A DNA stretch of 64,000 nt. It comes from Pseudomonas fluorescens (lineage in GTDB: Bacteria; Pseudomonadota; Gammaproteobacteria; Pseudomonadales; Pseudomonadaceae). The position numbers and the translations under genes are program-made. Positions 43,208 through 51,619 of the stretch are shown piece after piece (the first letter of the stretch is position 1; every line of letters begins with the position of its first letter). The notes below the pieces were generated by a model. It was not told where the DNA came from and did not search any database. It saw only the letters and a program-made list of their open reading frames with translations. The DNA is taken from positions 6,212,501-6,276,500 of the forward strand of contig NZ_CP015225.1 of the NCBI RefSeq assembly GCF_001623525.1, in the 5' to 3' direction.

Positions 43208-43241
43208 ATGCCCGATGAGTTTCACCTCATTGCACGGGCAT
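43208..43241 (+). promoter_or_regulatory. Hairpin between major pilin and usher genes
   Basis: ATGCCCG-ATGAG and CTCAT-TGCA-CGGGCAT form a stem with a 4-nt bulge and no T-run. Its place after the major pilin suits partial termination or mRNA stabilisation that would raise pilin over usher. Confidence 0.6.
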
Positions 43242-43325
43242 TGCTGCAGGCCGTCCAGCGCTCCCTAGCCGGGCGGCCCGCACCTGAAAACGCCCTGATC
43301 GTTCGTTGATTATGAGAATCCGTTG

Positions 43326-45848
43326 ATGTTTCCGATGACACCCATCGCGGGTGCCCTCGCGCTATTGCTGTGCGCGAGCGCATTGGCTGCGCCGACTGCC
43401 CCCGGTACAACGCCCAGAAGTCTGTTGTCTCAGGCCAAGGGGTTGCCGGAAGAGTTTGAAGCCCACTTTTTCGATGTGCCTCTGGCGGTTCGTGTAGAAC
43501 TCGATCAACAGTACCTCGGCGAAGCCATGGTGGTGTTGACGCGGGATGATCGCATTACCTTGCTTGAATTCACCGACACCCAGGACAGCCCGGTCTCGGC
43601 TGTCGATCGCGGGCAATGGGAACAACTGCTCAAAGAAGGGCGCCCCTTGGGGGCTTGCGAAACCCGATGCACGTCGGGACTCCTGGCGGTGCATTACAGC
43701 CTCGAACATTCGCTGGTGTCGATCCTCACTCAGAATGTGGAACGTGGCGGCGCAGAGAAGCGTTTTTACGACCAGCCAGAAGAGGGCAGCCTTGGCCTGA
43801 TCTTCAATAACCAACTCAATCTCAACGGTGGCCAGGAGCAGGACACCGGCGGGCGTTATGGCCTTAACGCCAGTTCCAGCCTGGGCAACTGGACCCAGTC
43901 GTTCGACTTGCAGCTTTCGCGCCTGGGTGGCCCGGACGATAAGCTCTATCACGCGGTCCATGAACTGTTCACCCAGCGAGAAATGGAGGACAGCTTTTTT
44001 CGCCTGGGTTATTTCATGCCGGGTTCCGATGGCCTGAACCGGCAGATCCGTTCGTTCGGCGCCAACCCGGACACCGCAGTGGGTGTGATGTACGGCAGTT
44101 CCGACAGCCTGGTCATCAACAATCCCAAGCCCAGTGTCTATCCGATTTATGTCACCGCCAGCCGTCAGGCTGCGGTGGAGATATACCGCAACGGCCTGCT
44201 GATCAACACCCAGGCCGTCAGCGCCGGTTTGCAGAGCCTGGACACCCGGCCATTGCCTGGCGGTATCTATGAAGTGGAGGTGCGGCTGATCGAGGACGGA
44301 CAGACCACCGCCACCACTCAGGAACTGGTCTACAAACCCAACAACTGGCGCAGCGCCGACGATCGCTGGCGCTACAACCTGTTCGCCGGGCGGGAAAGCA
44401 AGTTGCTGAGCAACTGGGACGATCAGCCGTCGGGCTTCATGACCGCCGGGGTTGGCCTTAATTACCTGCTGCATCCACGGGTGGTACTGGGACTTTCCAC
44501 GCGCCAGGTGCAGGACAAACTGCAATACGGCACCTCGGTGGACTGGACCCTGGCCAACAACACCAGCTTCTTTGCCAACGTCTACCAGACCGAGCAATAC
44601 GGCACCGGCATGGACTTGCAAGCGCTGTACAGTTATGGGCTGGGCAGTGTGGTAGCCAGCCATAACCGCAGTTGGCTGGACACTCGCAACACCTACGAAG
44701 TCCTGCCGGACGGCACCCGAGTCCGCCAGCGCAACGTGTTCGTCGGCCAGACCAGTAACTCGTCGCTGGCGGTCAACCACCGGTTGAGCAACAAATCGTC
44801 GGTCAATGGGCGGCTGTTCTACAGCGAAGGCAACGTCGAGGGCGCCGGCCTGGACCTGGGTTGGACCCAGCGCGGCAAGCTGGGCAGCAGCGATGCCAAC
44901 TGGCGGCTGTCGGTATTCGATCGCCCGGGCACCTCGAGCACCGCCGATCGGCGTAATCGCGGCTTGGACCTGAGCGTCAGCGTCGCCCTGGGCGGGCCGG
45001 GGGAGTATTGGTCGGGCAGCATCGGCACCCGCACCTCGCGGGACGGTGACCGAGACAACAATGCTTCGCTGACCTATCGCCGGGACCTGCAGGACCACGT
45101 GCTGCAAAGCGTGTCCGCCACGGCCCTGACCGACACCTACGGCATGGGGTTGTCGGGCCTGGCCAGTTTCGAAACCGATTCGTTGTATGGCGACGGTTTC
45201 GTCCAGCGTTCTTCCTACAACGGCAACCTCACCGGGGGCTTGAACCTGAGCAGTACGGTGGCCGTGGGCGGCCGGAAAGTCGCCTTCACCGGCCTGCCGC
45301 AGAATGGCGGCGCGGGGATGATCGTCGACGTGGAAACCGACCTGGACGACATCGTCCTGCTCGCCGACGACCTCACAGGCGGTACCACCACGTTGCGCCC
45401 GGGTCGCAACTTCGTGCCCATCACGGCCTACCAGAATAGTCTGGTCACCTTCGACTTCGACGGTCTTCATCCGCCAGCGGCCAACATCCAACCGGCGCGT
45501 ACCCGCTATCACCTGAACAAGGGCGGCGTGGACTACCGCAAGGTCAGCGTCATGCGCAGCGTGACCGTGCTCGGCCGCCTGCTGGACGGGCAGGGCCAGC
45601 CGCTCAAGGGCCATCACGTGATCAACCACGCCAGCCGTGGGGTCAGCGAGGTGGACGGGTTCTTCTCCATGGAAATGAACGCCAGCTCGCCGACGCTGGA
45701 GGTGCGCTACGGCAACGACTTGCTCTGCCAGTTCCGCCTTGACCCGGACAACGCCAGCAGCGAGGGCGATGTGTTGATGATCGGTGATTTGCGCTGCACG
45801 CCGGACACCCTGGCCGGCAACGGCAATCAGCTCGAGGCGGCGGGTTGA
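43326..45848 (+). CDS. Alpha-fimbrial outer-membrane usher (CfaC/CooC/TcfC-like)
   Basis: This 840-residue protein is the outer-membrane channel that secretes and polymerises CS1-class pilins. A signal peptide (ALALLLCASALAAP) is followed by an N-terminal domain, a long beta-barrel with a plug, then C-terminal Ig-like domains (VTVLGRLLDGQGQPLKGHHV, then VSEVDGFFSMEMN). The barrel segment YPIYVTASRQAAVEIYRNG and the SLDTRPLPGGIYEVEVRLIEDG plug region are typical of the class. ATG 43326 directly follows an in-frame TTG and is the natural start. The usher precedes the chaperone, unlike the order in the enterotoxigenic E. coli CS1 locus. Confidence 0.93.
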   Translation: MFPMTPIAGALALLLCASALAAPTAPGTTPRSLLSQAKGLPEEFEAHFFDVPLAVRVELDQQYLGEAMVVLTRDDRITLLEFTDTQDSPVSAVDRGQWEQLLKEGRPLGACETRCTSGLLAVHYSLEHSLVSILTQNVERGGAEKRFYDQPEEGSLGLIFNNQLNLNGGQEQDTGGRYGLNASSSLGNWTQSFDLQLSRLGGPDDKLYHAVHELFTQREMEDSFFRLGYFMPGSDGLNRQIRSFGANPDTAVGVMYGSSDSLVINNPKPSVYPIYVTASRQAAVEIYRNGLLINTQAVSAGLQSLDTRPLPGGIYEVEVRLIEDGQTTATTQELVYKPNNWRSADDRWRYNLFAGRESKLLSNWDDQPSGFMTAGVGLNYLLHPRVVLGLSTRQVQDKLQYGTSVDWTLANNTSFFANVYQTEQYGTGMDLQALYSYGLGSVVASHNRSWLDTRNTYEVLPDGTRVRQRNVFVGQTSNSSLAVNHRLSNKSSVNGRLFYSEGNVEGAGLDLGWTQRGKLGSSDANWRLSVFDRPGTSSTADRRNRGLDLSVSVALGGPGEYWSGSIGTRTSRDGDRDNNASLTYRRDLQDHVLQSVSATALTDTYGMGLSGLASFETDSLYGDGFVQRSSYNGNLTGGLNLSSTVAVGGRKVAFTGLPQNGGAGMIVDVETDLDDIVLLADDLTGGTTTLRPGRNFVPITAYQNSLVTFDFDGLHPPAANIQPARTRYHLNKGGVDYRKVSVMRSVTVLGRLLDGQGQPLKGHHVINHASRGVSEVDGFFSMEMNASSPTLEVRYGNDLLCQFRLDPDNASSEGDVLMIGDLRCTPDTLAGNGNQLEAAG

Positions 45849-45921
45849 GCCTGACGGTTTTAACAACAGTGTTGCGTGAAGCGGTCGCCATCGGCCGCCT
45901 TCGATAGATGAGGTTTTGGTT

Positions 45922-46665
45922 ATGAAGCGTTTTTTGGCTCTGTGTGGTTTGGCGTTGGTTTCCACGGTGGCCCAGGCCGGGCCGCAGATTAATGTCGGGG
46001 TGGTCTACGACTACCTCGACGGCGACAAGAGCACCTACATGAAGCGGGTGTTCAACGGCGGGACGTCCACCGCGTTCGTCAAGGTCGACATCCTGGAGAT
46101 CCTCTACAACGAGGATGGCAGCTATCAGGAGGTGGCGCTGCAAGATCAGGAAGGCGCGCTCGCCAAGAACGGCCTGATGGCGAGCCCGGCGCGGATGATC
46201 GTTCCGGCCAACGGTATGCAGGGGACGCGTCTGCTGTTCATGGGTGAGCGCAGCAAGGAACGCTACTTCCGGGTTCGCTTCGTACCGGTAGTACCGGAGG
46301 CCGAGGACGAATTCGCGATCAGCGCCGAGGAGCGCGAGGAGTACAAGAAAGAGCGCATCGCGGCTGGGGTCAAGGTGCTGGCTGGCTTTGGCACGGTGTT
46401 TTTCGTGCGGCCCAAGGAAACCCGCTTCGACACGGTCATCGATAACAGCGCCAACCGTTATGTGCTGCGCAATAACGGCAACAGCGTGGTGGTGATCGAC
46501 GAATTCAAGGACTGTGCGGCGAAGAAAGACAACGATTGCCGGCCGACCATGAAGCATCACGTCATGGTTGGACGCTCCTTTTCGTTCGACAAGGAGCCCG
46601 GCCGTGAGTATCGCTTCAACCTGGTCGAAGGCCGCGACGAGAAAGCCATCGAGATCAAAGGCTGA
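45922..46665 (+). CDS. Alpha-fimbrial periplasmic chaperone (CfaA/CooB-like)
   Basis: This 247-residue periplasmic chaperone would cap and fold the CS1-type subunits. The signal peptide MKRFLALCGLALVSTVAQAG precedes two Ig-like domains. PARMIVPANGMQGTRLLF resembles the edge strand used for donor-strand complementation, and YFRVRFVPVVPE follows. DCAAKKDNDC near the C-terminus could form a disulphide. ATG 45922 has GAGG about 9 nt upstream. It lies between usher and minor pilin. Confidence 0.9.
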   Translation: MKRFLALCGLALVSTVAQAGPQINVGVVYDYLDGDKSTYMKRVFNGGTSTAFVKVDILEILYNEDGSYQEVALQDQEGALAKNGLMASPARMIVPANGMQGTRLLFMGERSKERYFRVRFVPVVPEAEDEFAISAEEREEYKKERIAAGVKVLAGFGTVFFVRPKETRFDTVIDNSANRYVLRNNGNSVVVIDEFKDCAAKKDNDCRPTMKHHVMVGRSFSFDKEPGREYRFNLVEGRDEKAIEIKG

Positions 46666-46710
46666 CGGCGCGCCGTCGCTGAATCGCCGTTGACGCCACA
46701 GGTAATCATC

Positions 46711-47193
46711 ATGTTCAAGACATCGCTGCACACCCTGATCTTCACCACCCTGGCGCTGCCGAGTCTTGCGGCGTGGGGGGCGGTGGAGCGGGAAACGTTC
46801 GAACTCTTCGTCACCATCCCGACCACCGAATTCCATGTGTTACCGGTTGACCCGCAACTGGTCGAACGCGAACAGCCGATGCTGTTCAGCACCTTGACCT
46901 CGGGACTGCTTCCGCTGCGGGCGAATTACGAAGTGAAGAACATCAACGGGGCCATTGGTGCCCGCCTGGGCGAAGAGGCATACCTGTCCAATGGCCGGGA
47001 GCGCATTGACCTGCAGGTGCGGTTCAACAACGTCCAACTGACGTTGGATTCGGCCCAGGTAGTCTCGGCCGCCGAGGCTCGGCCGGGTCGGCGCGTGGGG
47101 TTGGAAATCATCGCCGTCAAGACGGCTGAGGAATATGCGCCAGGGGATTACTTCGGCACCGTGCACATGGTGTTTGATGCCATTGCGCCGTAG
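46711..47193 (+). CDS. Second CS1-type fimbrial subunit (minor pilin)
   Basis: This 160-residue protein has a signal peptide (SLHTLIFTTLALPSLAAWGA) and the class motif VTIPTTEFHVLPVDPQLVERE. The ending YFGTVHMVFDAIAP parallels the major pilin. It is clearly a divergent paralogue of the 42704 gene, with a different middle. Such a second subunit could be an initiator or a minor shaft component; CS1 loci of E. coli usually have only one pilin besides the adhesin. The start is ATG 46711. Confidence 0.9.
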   Translation: MFKTSLHTLIFTTLALPSLAAWGAVERETFELFVTIPTTEFHVLPVDPQLVEREQPMLFSTLTSGLLPLRANYEVKNINGAIGARLGEEAYLSNGRERIDLQVRFNNVQLTLDSAQVVSAAEARPGRRVGLEIIAVKTAEEYAPGDYFGTVHMVFDAIAP

Positions 47194-47212
47194 TTCATTG
47201 GAGCGGGTTTAT

Positions 47213-48493
47213 ATGAGTCATCCAGCGATCTTGAAACGGGGTGTTTCGATGTACCGCGCAATCATGGTGCTTGCCTGGTTGTTTGCAGGTTTGGCGACGG
47301 CCGATGCTGCTACCAGGGAAATCAGCGCGGTTTTTCGGCCTGATCCCGCGAAGCCCATGGACAACAAATTCGTCAATACCACGCCGGTTACGGGATTTTG
47401 TAATCACTGGCCAGCACACTGTGCGGCTGCGGATATATTCAGTCTTACCATTCCCCTTACTTTTGCCTCGTCCAGTGCCATTCAGGCCAATCACCCAGAT
47501 AACCGGCAAGGCGCCATGTTCATAATTCCCGGCAATTGGCGGACGATGCAGGTCATTAATTCGTCCACGGGTGAAAGTGAAGAGGTTTCAGTACGAATTG
47601 CCGGCTTGGGCGGGATGTATCGACTCAGTGAGAGTGCCATGGACTTGGTTGGGGGAGGAGTGAGCCTCTTTGAGGCCCACCGAAAGCTATGGGCGGGTGG
47701 TAATTGGAGTAGGCCTCCCCAGCCGTGTAGAGCTACTCCTGTTGAAGCCCACTCTGGCTTTAACGGTTTCTATTTTTTCTGGCTGGCGCCGCATCAAGAT
47801 GTTGCGTGCGCGAAGCAGGCAAAATACCTGATTCCGGGGCTCCAAGTTGTATACATGGACCTTGCCTACGAATTGCGTACTCCTAACCCTTTGAAAATGT
47901 CGACCGGTCACTACACGGGGTCGTTGAACTATACCGTCGGGCCGGGGCAGGACATTGACATGGGCGATGTCATGTTGCCGAACGATTCATTGCTGACGCT
48001 CAATTTCAATCTCGAAGTCCAACACACGCTCAAAGTCGAAGTGCCTCCTGGCGGCAACAAAGTCGTACTCGAACCCCAAGGCGGCTGGCAGGCCTGGTTG
48101 AACCAAGGACAAAAGCCGACGCGCTTGTTCCGTGACCAGACCTTCCATCTCTGGGCTTCGTCGCGTTTCAAGATGCGCCTGGAGTGCCAGTTCGCTGATG
48201 CCGACGACAACACCTGCCTGCTGTGGGCACCCAGCACCGGTTATTTGATACCGGTGGACATCAGCGTGACCCTCCCCAACGGCCTGACGGACGCTGCCGG
48301 CCAACCCGTCAATCGCCGCCGGCTCTATCTCGATGGCAGTGGTACCGAACTGTTCCAGCCGGGGCACTACGTCGACCGCAAGCCGGGCACGCTGCATTTC
48401 GAAGTGGGCCGTAGCCAGGTGGAGGAAATGCTGGCGGGAGACGCTAAGCACTACAGCGGCAATGTCACGGTGATCTGGGATTCGGAGGTCTAG
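47213..48493 (+). CDS. Alpha-fimbrial tip adhesin, copy 1 (CfaE/CooD/CblD-like)
   Basis: This 426-residue protein is the tip-located adhesin of a CS1-class fimbria. A signal peptide (to about residue 32, ADA) is followed by REISAVFRPDPAKP and an N-terminal receptor-binding domain up to about residue 240, with cysteines in GFCNHWPAHCAAA, QPCRATP and VACAKQ. The C-terminal pilin domain starts near YTVGPGQDIDMGDVMLPNDS. It is the first of three tandem paralogues and the most divergent in the binding half. GGAG lies about 9 nt before ATG 47213. It follows the minor pilin by 19 bp, without a REP. Confidence 0.92.
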   Translation: MSHPAILKRGVSMYRAIMVLAWLFAGLATADAATREISAVFRPDPAKPMDNKFVNTTPVTGFCNHWPAHCAAADIFSLTIPLTFASSSAIQANHPDNRQGAMFIIPGNWRTMQVINSSTGESEEVSVRIAGLGGMYRLSESAMDLVGGGVSLFEAHRKLWAGGNWSRPPQPCRATPVEAHSGFNGFYFFWLAPHQDVACAKQAKYLIPGLQVVYMDLAYELRTPNPLKMSTGHYTGSLNYTVGPGQDIDMGDVMLPNDSLLTLNFNLEVQHTLKVEVPPGGNKVVLEPQGGWQAWLNQGQKPTRLFRDQTFHLWASSRFKMRLECQFADADDNTCLLWAPSTGYLIPVDISVTLPNGLTDAAGQPVNRRRLYLDGSGTELFQPGHYVDRKPGTLHFEVGRSQVEEMLAGDAKHYSGNVTVIWDSEV

Positions 48494-48511
48494 CGGCTTA
48501 CCACCCATACC

Positions 48512-48603
48512 CTATGGGAGCGAGCTCGCTCGCGATTACGGTGGGCCAGTCAACACTTTATCAACTGACCCTCCGCTATCGCGAGCAAGCTCGCTCCCAC
48601 AGG
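48512..48603. repeat. REPIN, family 1, between adhesin copies 1 and 2
   Basis: Left TGGGAGCGAGCTCGCTCGCG and right CGCGAGCAAGCTCGCTCCCA form the inverted pair. The spacer GTGGGCCAGTCAACACTTTA recurs in the copy at 49971. Confidence 0.92.
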
Positions 48604-48682
48604 GGAATGTGGTGATTTGCTGGATCACCACCCACGGCCGGCCTTCGATACCACCGCGCCGTCGCAGTTATTTGGAGTAATT

Positions 48683-49954
48683 ATGAGTCATTCAAACACC
48701 CTCGGACGTGGACTTTCGTTATGCAGGGCAGCCACGGTTTTTGCCTTGTTGCTTGCGGGCATGCCGACGGCCAATGCCCTGACCCAGGAAATCAGCGCGC
48801 GCTTTCGGCCTGATCCTGCAAAACCCACAGAAAATACGTTTACCAATACCACGCCCGTGAGCGGTTACTGCACCAGCTTTCCGGTGCAATGTGCCGCCGT
48901 ACGCATGTTCAGTATCCGCATGCCCATCAGCTTTAATTCGTCCCGGGCTATTCAAGCTAATCACAGCGACTATCGGCAGGGCGCTACGTTTAAAGTGCCT
49001 TCTAATTGGCGTACGGCAAACGTTGTCAATTCAAACACTGGCGAAAGTGAAGTGGTTGAAGTGCGGGTGTCCGGTATAGGTTCTCAATATCGACTCACTA
49101 CTAGCCCCATTGATCTTGTGGGCGGCGGCGTCGGTCTCCAAGCGGCTCATAACATGCTTTGGGGCAGCAGTTGGGTCACTGCCCCTTCGCCCTGCCGTAC
49201 CGGTGGTGTAGGTGCTTACACGACTCTCACGTATGCTTTTTTCTGGACCACTCCGCAGGGAAGCACCTGTAATAAACGGGCCAGATATTTAGTCCCGGAA
49301 ATGAGGTACCACTATCTGGATTTTGCCTATGAGTTACGAACGCCCAACCCCTTAAGGATGTCGGTTGGTCACTACACGGGTTCATTGACCTATACCGTCG
49401 GGCCAGGCCAAGACTTCGACCTTGGTGATGTCATGCTCCCGAACGATTCGTTAATCACGCTCAACTTCAATCTCGAAGTCCAACACACCCTCAAAGTCGA
49501 AGTGCCTCCTGGCGGCAACAAGGTCGTGCTTGAACCCCAAGGCGGCTGGCAAGCCTGGCTGAACCAGGGGCAAAAACCGATGCGGTTGTTCCGTGACCAG
49601 ACCTTCCACATCTCGGCTTCATCACGTTTCAAGATGCGCATGGAATGCCAGTTCGCCGATGCGGCCAACAACACCTGCCTGCTCTGGGCGCCCAGTACCG
49701 GGCACATGGTGCCGGTGAACGTCAGCGTGAGCCTGCCCGACGGCCTGACGGACGCCGCCGGCCAACCGGTCAACCGCCGACGGCTGTATCGGGACGGCAG
49801 CGGGACGGAGTTGTTCCAGCCTGGGCACTACGTCGACCGCAAGCCCGGCACCCTGCATTTCGAAGTGGGCCGTAGCCAGGTGGAGGAAATGCTGGCGGGA
49901 GACGCTAAGCACTACAGCGGCAACGTCACGGTGATCTGGGATTCGGAGGTCTAG
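48683..49954 (+). CDS. Alpha-fimbrial tip adhesin, copy 2
   Basis: This 423-residue paralogue of the 47213 gene has the same plan: signal peptide ending MPTANA, TQEISARFRPDPAKP, variable binding half, conserved pilin half. Its final segment, from about GQPVNRRRLY on, is the same as copy 1 except one residue (Arg for Leu), while the middle of the binding half differs at most positions. Cysteines in GYCTSFPVQCAAV, SPCRTGG and STCNKRA keep the four-cysteine layout. TTTGGAGTAATT upstream of ATG 48683 is a strong ribosome-binding site. It is separated from copy 1 by a family-1 REPIN, so transcript coupling to the operon is not assured. Confidence 0.92.
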   Translation: MSHSNTLGRGLSLCRAATVFALLLAGMPTANALTQEISARFRPDPAKPTENTFTNTTPVSGYCTSFPVQCAAVRMFSIRMPISFNSSRAIQANHSDYRQGATFKVPSNWRTANVVNSNTGESEVVEVRVSGIGSQYRLTTSPIDLVGGGVGLQAAHNMLWGSSWVTAPSPCRTGGVGAYTTLTYAFFWTTPQGSTCNKRARYLVPEMRYHYLDFAYELRTPNPLRMSVGHYTGSLTYTVGPGQDFDLGDVMLPNDSLITLNFNLEVQHTLKVEVPPGGNKVVLEPQGGWQAWLNQGQKPMRLFRDQTFHISASSRFKMRMECQFADAANNTCLLWAPSTGHMVPVNVSVSLPDGLTDAAGQPVNRRRLYRDGSGTELFQPGHYVDRKPGTLHFEVGRSQVEEMLAGDAKHYSGNVTVIWDSEV

Positions 49955-49970
49955 CGGTTTACCACCCATA

Positions 49971-50063
49971 CCCTGTGGAAGCGAGCTCGCTCGCGATTAC
50001 GGTGGGCCAGTCAACGCTTTATCAACTGACCCTCCGCTATCGCGAGCCCGCTCGTTCCCTCTG
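49971..50063. repeat. Decayed REPIN, family 1, between adhesin copies 2 and 3
   Basis: It matches the REPIN at 48512 through the spacer and beyond into GGGGAATGTGGTGATTTGC. The right arm is degenerate (GAGCCCGCTCGTTCCCTCT). It was duplicated together with the gene and has since lost symmetry. Confidence 0.88.
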
Positions 50064-50145
50064 GGGAATGTGGTGATTTGCTGGATCACCACCAACGGCC
50101 AGTTTTCGATACCACCGCACCGCCCGCAGTTTATTTGGAGTCACT

Positions 50146-51417
50146 ATGAGTCGTTCAAACACCTTCGGACGCGGCGCTTCGTTGTGCCGCGCAGCCACGG
50201 TTCTTGCCTTGTTGTTTGCAGGCATGCCGACGGCGAGTGCCCTGACCCAGGAGATCAGCGCGCGTTTTCGGCCTGATCCTGCGAAGCCTACAGAGAACAA
50301 GTTCACCAATACCACGCCGGTGAGTGGGTATTGCGCCTCACACCCAAGGGAATGCGAAATCGCGGGTATGTTCAGTATCCGCATGCCCATCGTCTTCAAT
50401 TCGTCCGGTCCAATCCAGGCCAATCACACCGATAGCCGACAAGGCGCCATGTTCAAGGTGCCCGCGAATTGGCGTCCGGTCACCGTGGTCAATTTGGACA
50501 CTGGCGAAAGTGAGATGGTTGAAGTCCGCGTGTCCGGTATCGGTTCGAAGTATCGACTCAGCGTTAATCCCATCGAGTTGGTGGGGGGCGGCGTGGATCT
50601 TGTCACGGCACATTTCCGATTATGGGGGGGCAGTTGGGTGTATGCGCCTTCACCCTGCCTTTACAGCGGGGTTGGCACTTACAGCTGGAACGAGTACGCC
50701 TTTTTCTGGAAAACGCCGCAAGAACGTGCCTGTACTAAACAAGCCAAATACCAAGTGCCGGACTTTAGATACAACTATCTGGATTTTGCCTACGAATTGC
50801 GCACCCCCAACCCATTGAATATGTCGGCCGGACACTACACGGGAACGTTGAACTATACCGTCGGGCCAGGCCAAGACTTCGACCTGGGCGATGTCATGCT
50901 CCCGAACGATTCGTTAATCACGCTCAACTTCAATCTCGACGTCCAACACACCCTCAAAGTCGAAGTGCCTCCTGGTGGCAATAAGGTCGTGCTCGAGCCC
51001 CAGGGCGGTTGGCAGGCCTGGCTGAACCAGGGGCAAAAACCGACGCGGTTGTTCCGTGACCAGACCTTCCACATCTCGGCTTCATCACGTTTCAAGATGC
51101 GTATGGAATGCCAGTTCGCCGATACGGCCAACAACACCTGCCTGCTCTGGGCGCCCAGTTCCGGCCAGATGGTCCCGGTGAACGTCAGCGTGAGCCTGCC
51201 TGACGGCCTGATGGACGCCGCCGGCCAACCGGTCAACCGCCGACGGCTGTATCGGGATGGCAGTGGGACGGAGTTGTTCCAGCCGGAGCACTACGTCGAC
51301 CGCAAGCCCGGCACCCTGCATTTCGAAGTGGGCCGTAGCCAGGTGGAGGAAATGCTGGCCGGTGAGGCCAAGCATTACAGTGGCGATGTGACGGTGATCT
51401 GGGATTCGGAGGTCTAG
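50146..51417 (+). CDS. Alpha-fimbrial tip adhesin, copy 3
   Basis: This 423-residue third paralogue is closest to copy 2. Their pilin halves differ at nine positions by eye, and the signal peptides and the TQEISARFRPDPAKPTEN segment are almost the same. The binding half again differs (GYCASHPRECEIA, SPCLYSGVGTYS, RACTKQAKY). The gene period from copy 2 is exactly 1,463 bp including the intergenic REPIN. TTTGGAGTCACT provides the ribosome-binding site. The frame is intact, so all three adhesins could be made. Confidence 0.92.
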   Translation: MSRSNTFGRGASLCRAATVLALLFAGMPTASALTQEISARFRPDPAKPTENKFTNTTPVSGYCASHPRECEIAGMFSIRMPIVFNSSGPIQANHTDSRQGAMFKVPANWRPVTVVNLDTGESEMVEVRVSGIGSKYRLSVNPIELVGGGVDLVTAHFRLWGGSWVYAPSPCLYSGVGTYSWNEYAFFWKTPQERACTKQAKYQVPDFRYNYLDFAYELRTPNPLNMSAGHYTGTLNYTVGPGQDFDLGDVMLPNDSLITLNFNLDVQHTLKVEVPPGGNKVVLEPQGGWQAWLNQGQKPTRLFRDQTFHISASSRFKMRMECQFADTANNTCLLWAPSSGQMVPVNVSVSLPDGLMDAAGQPVNRRRLYRDGSGTELFQPEHYVDRKPGTLHFEVGRSQVEEMLAGEAKHYSGDVTVIWDSEV

Positions 51418-51464
51418 GCTATTTCGTATCGCAGCCCAGACGCATCAGGCGGATCACTACCCCT

Positions 51465-51592
51465 GTGGCGAGGGAGCTTGCTCCCGCTGGGCTGCGAAGC
51501 GGCCCCAATGCAGGCAACTCGATTATCCAGGCATACCGGGGTTGCAGTTGGGGGCTGCTACGCAGCCCAGCGGGAGCAAGCGCCCTCGCCAC
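51465..51592. repeat. REPIN, family 2
   Basis: Head GTGGCGAGGGAGCTTGC is normal and the tail reads GCGCCCTCGCCAC, one substitution from consensus. It lies between convergent adhesin copy 3 and the PBP-like gene. Confidence 0.92.
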
Positions 51593-51619
51593 ATGTGTCT
51601 GCCCCCACACTGCTGTAAC

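Noticed and set aside
43362..45965. 867-residue minus-strand open frame opposite the usher
   Set aside because: It mirrors the usher codons. High-GC genes in this genome often leave one antisense frame open.
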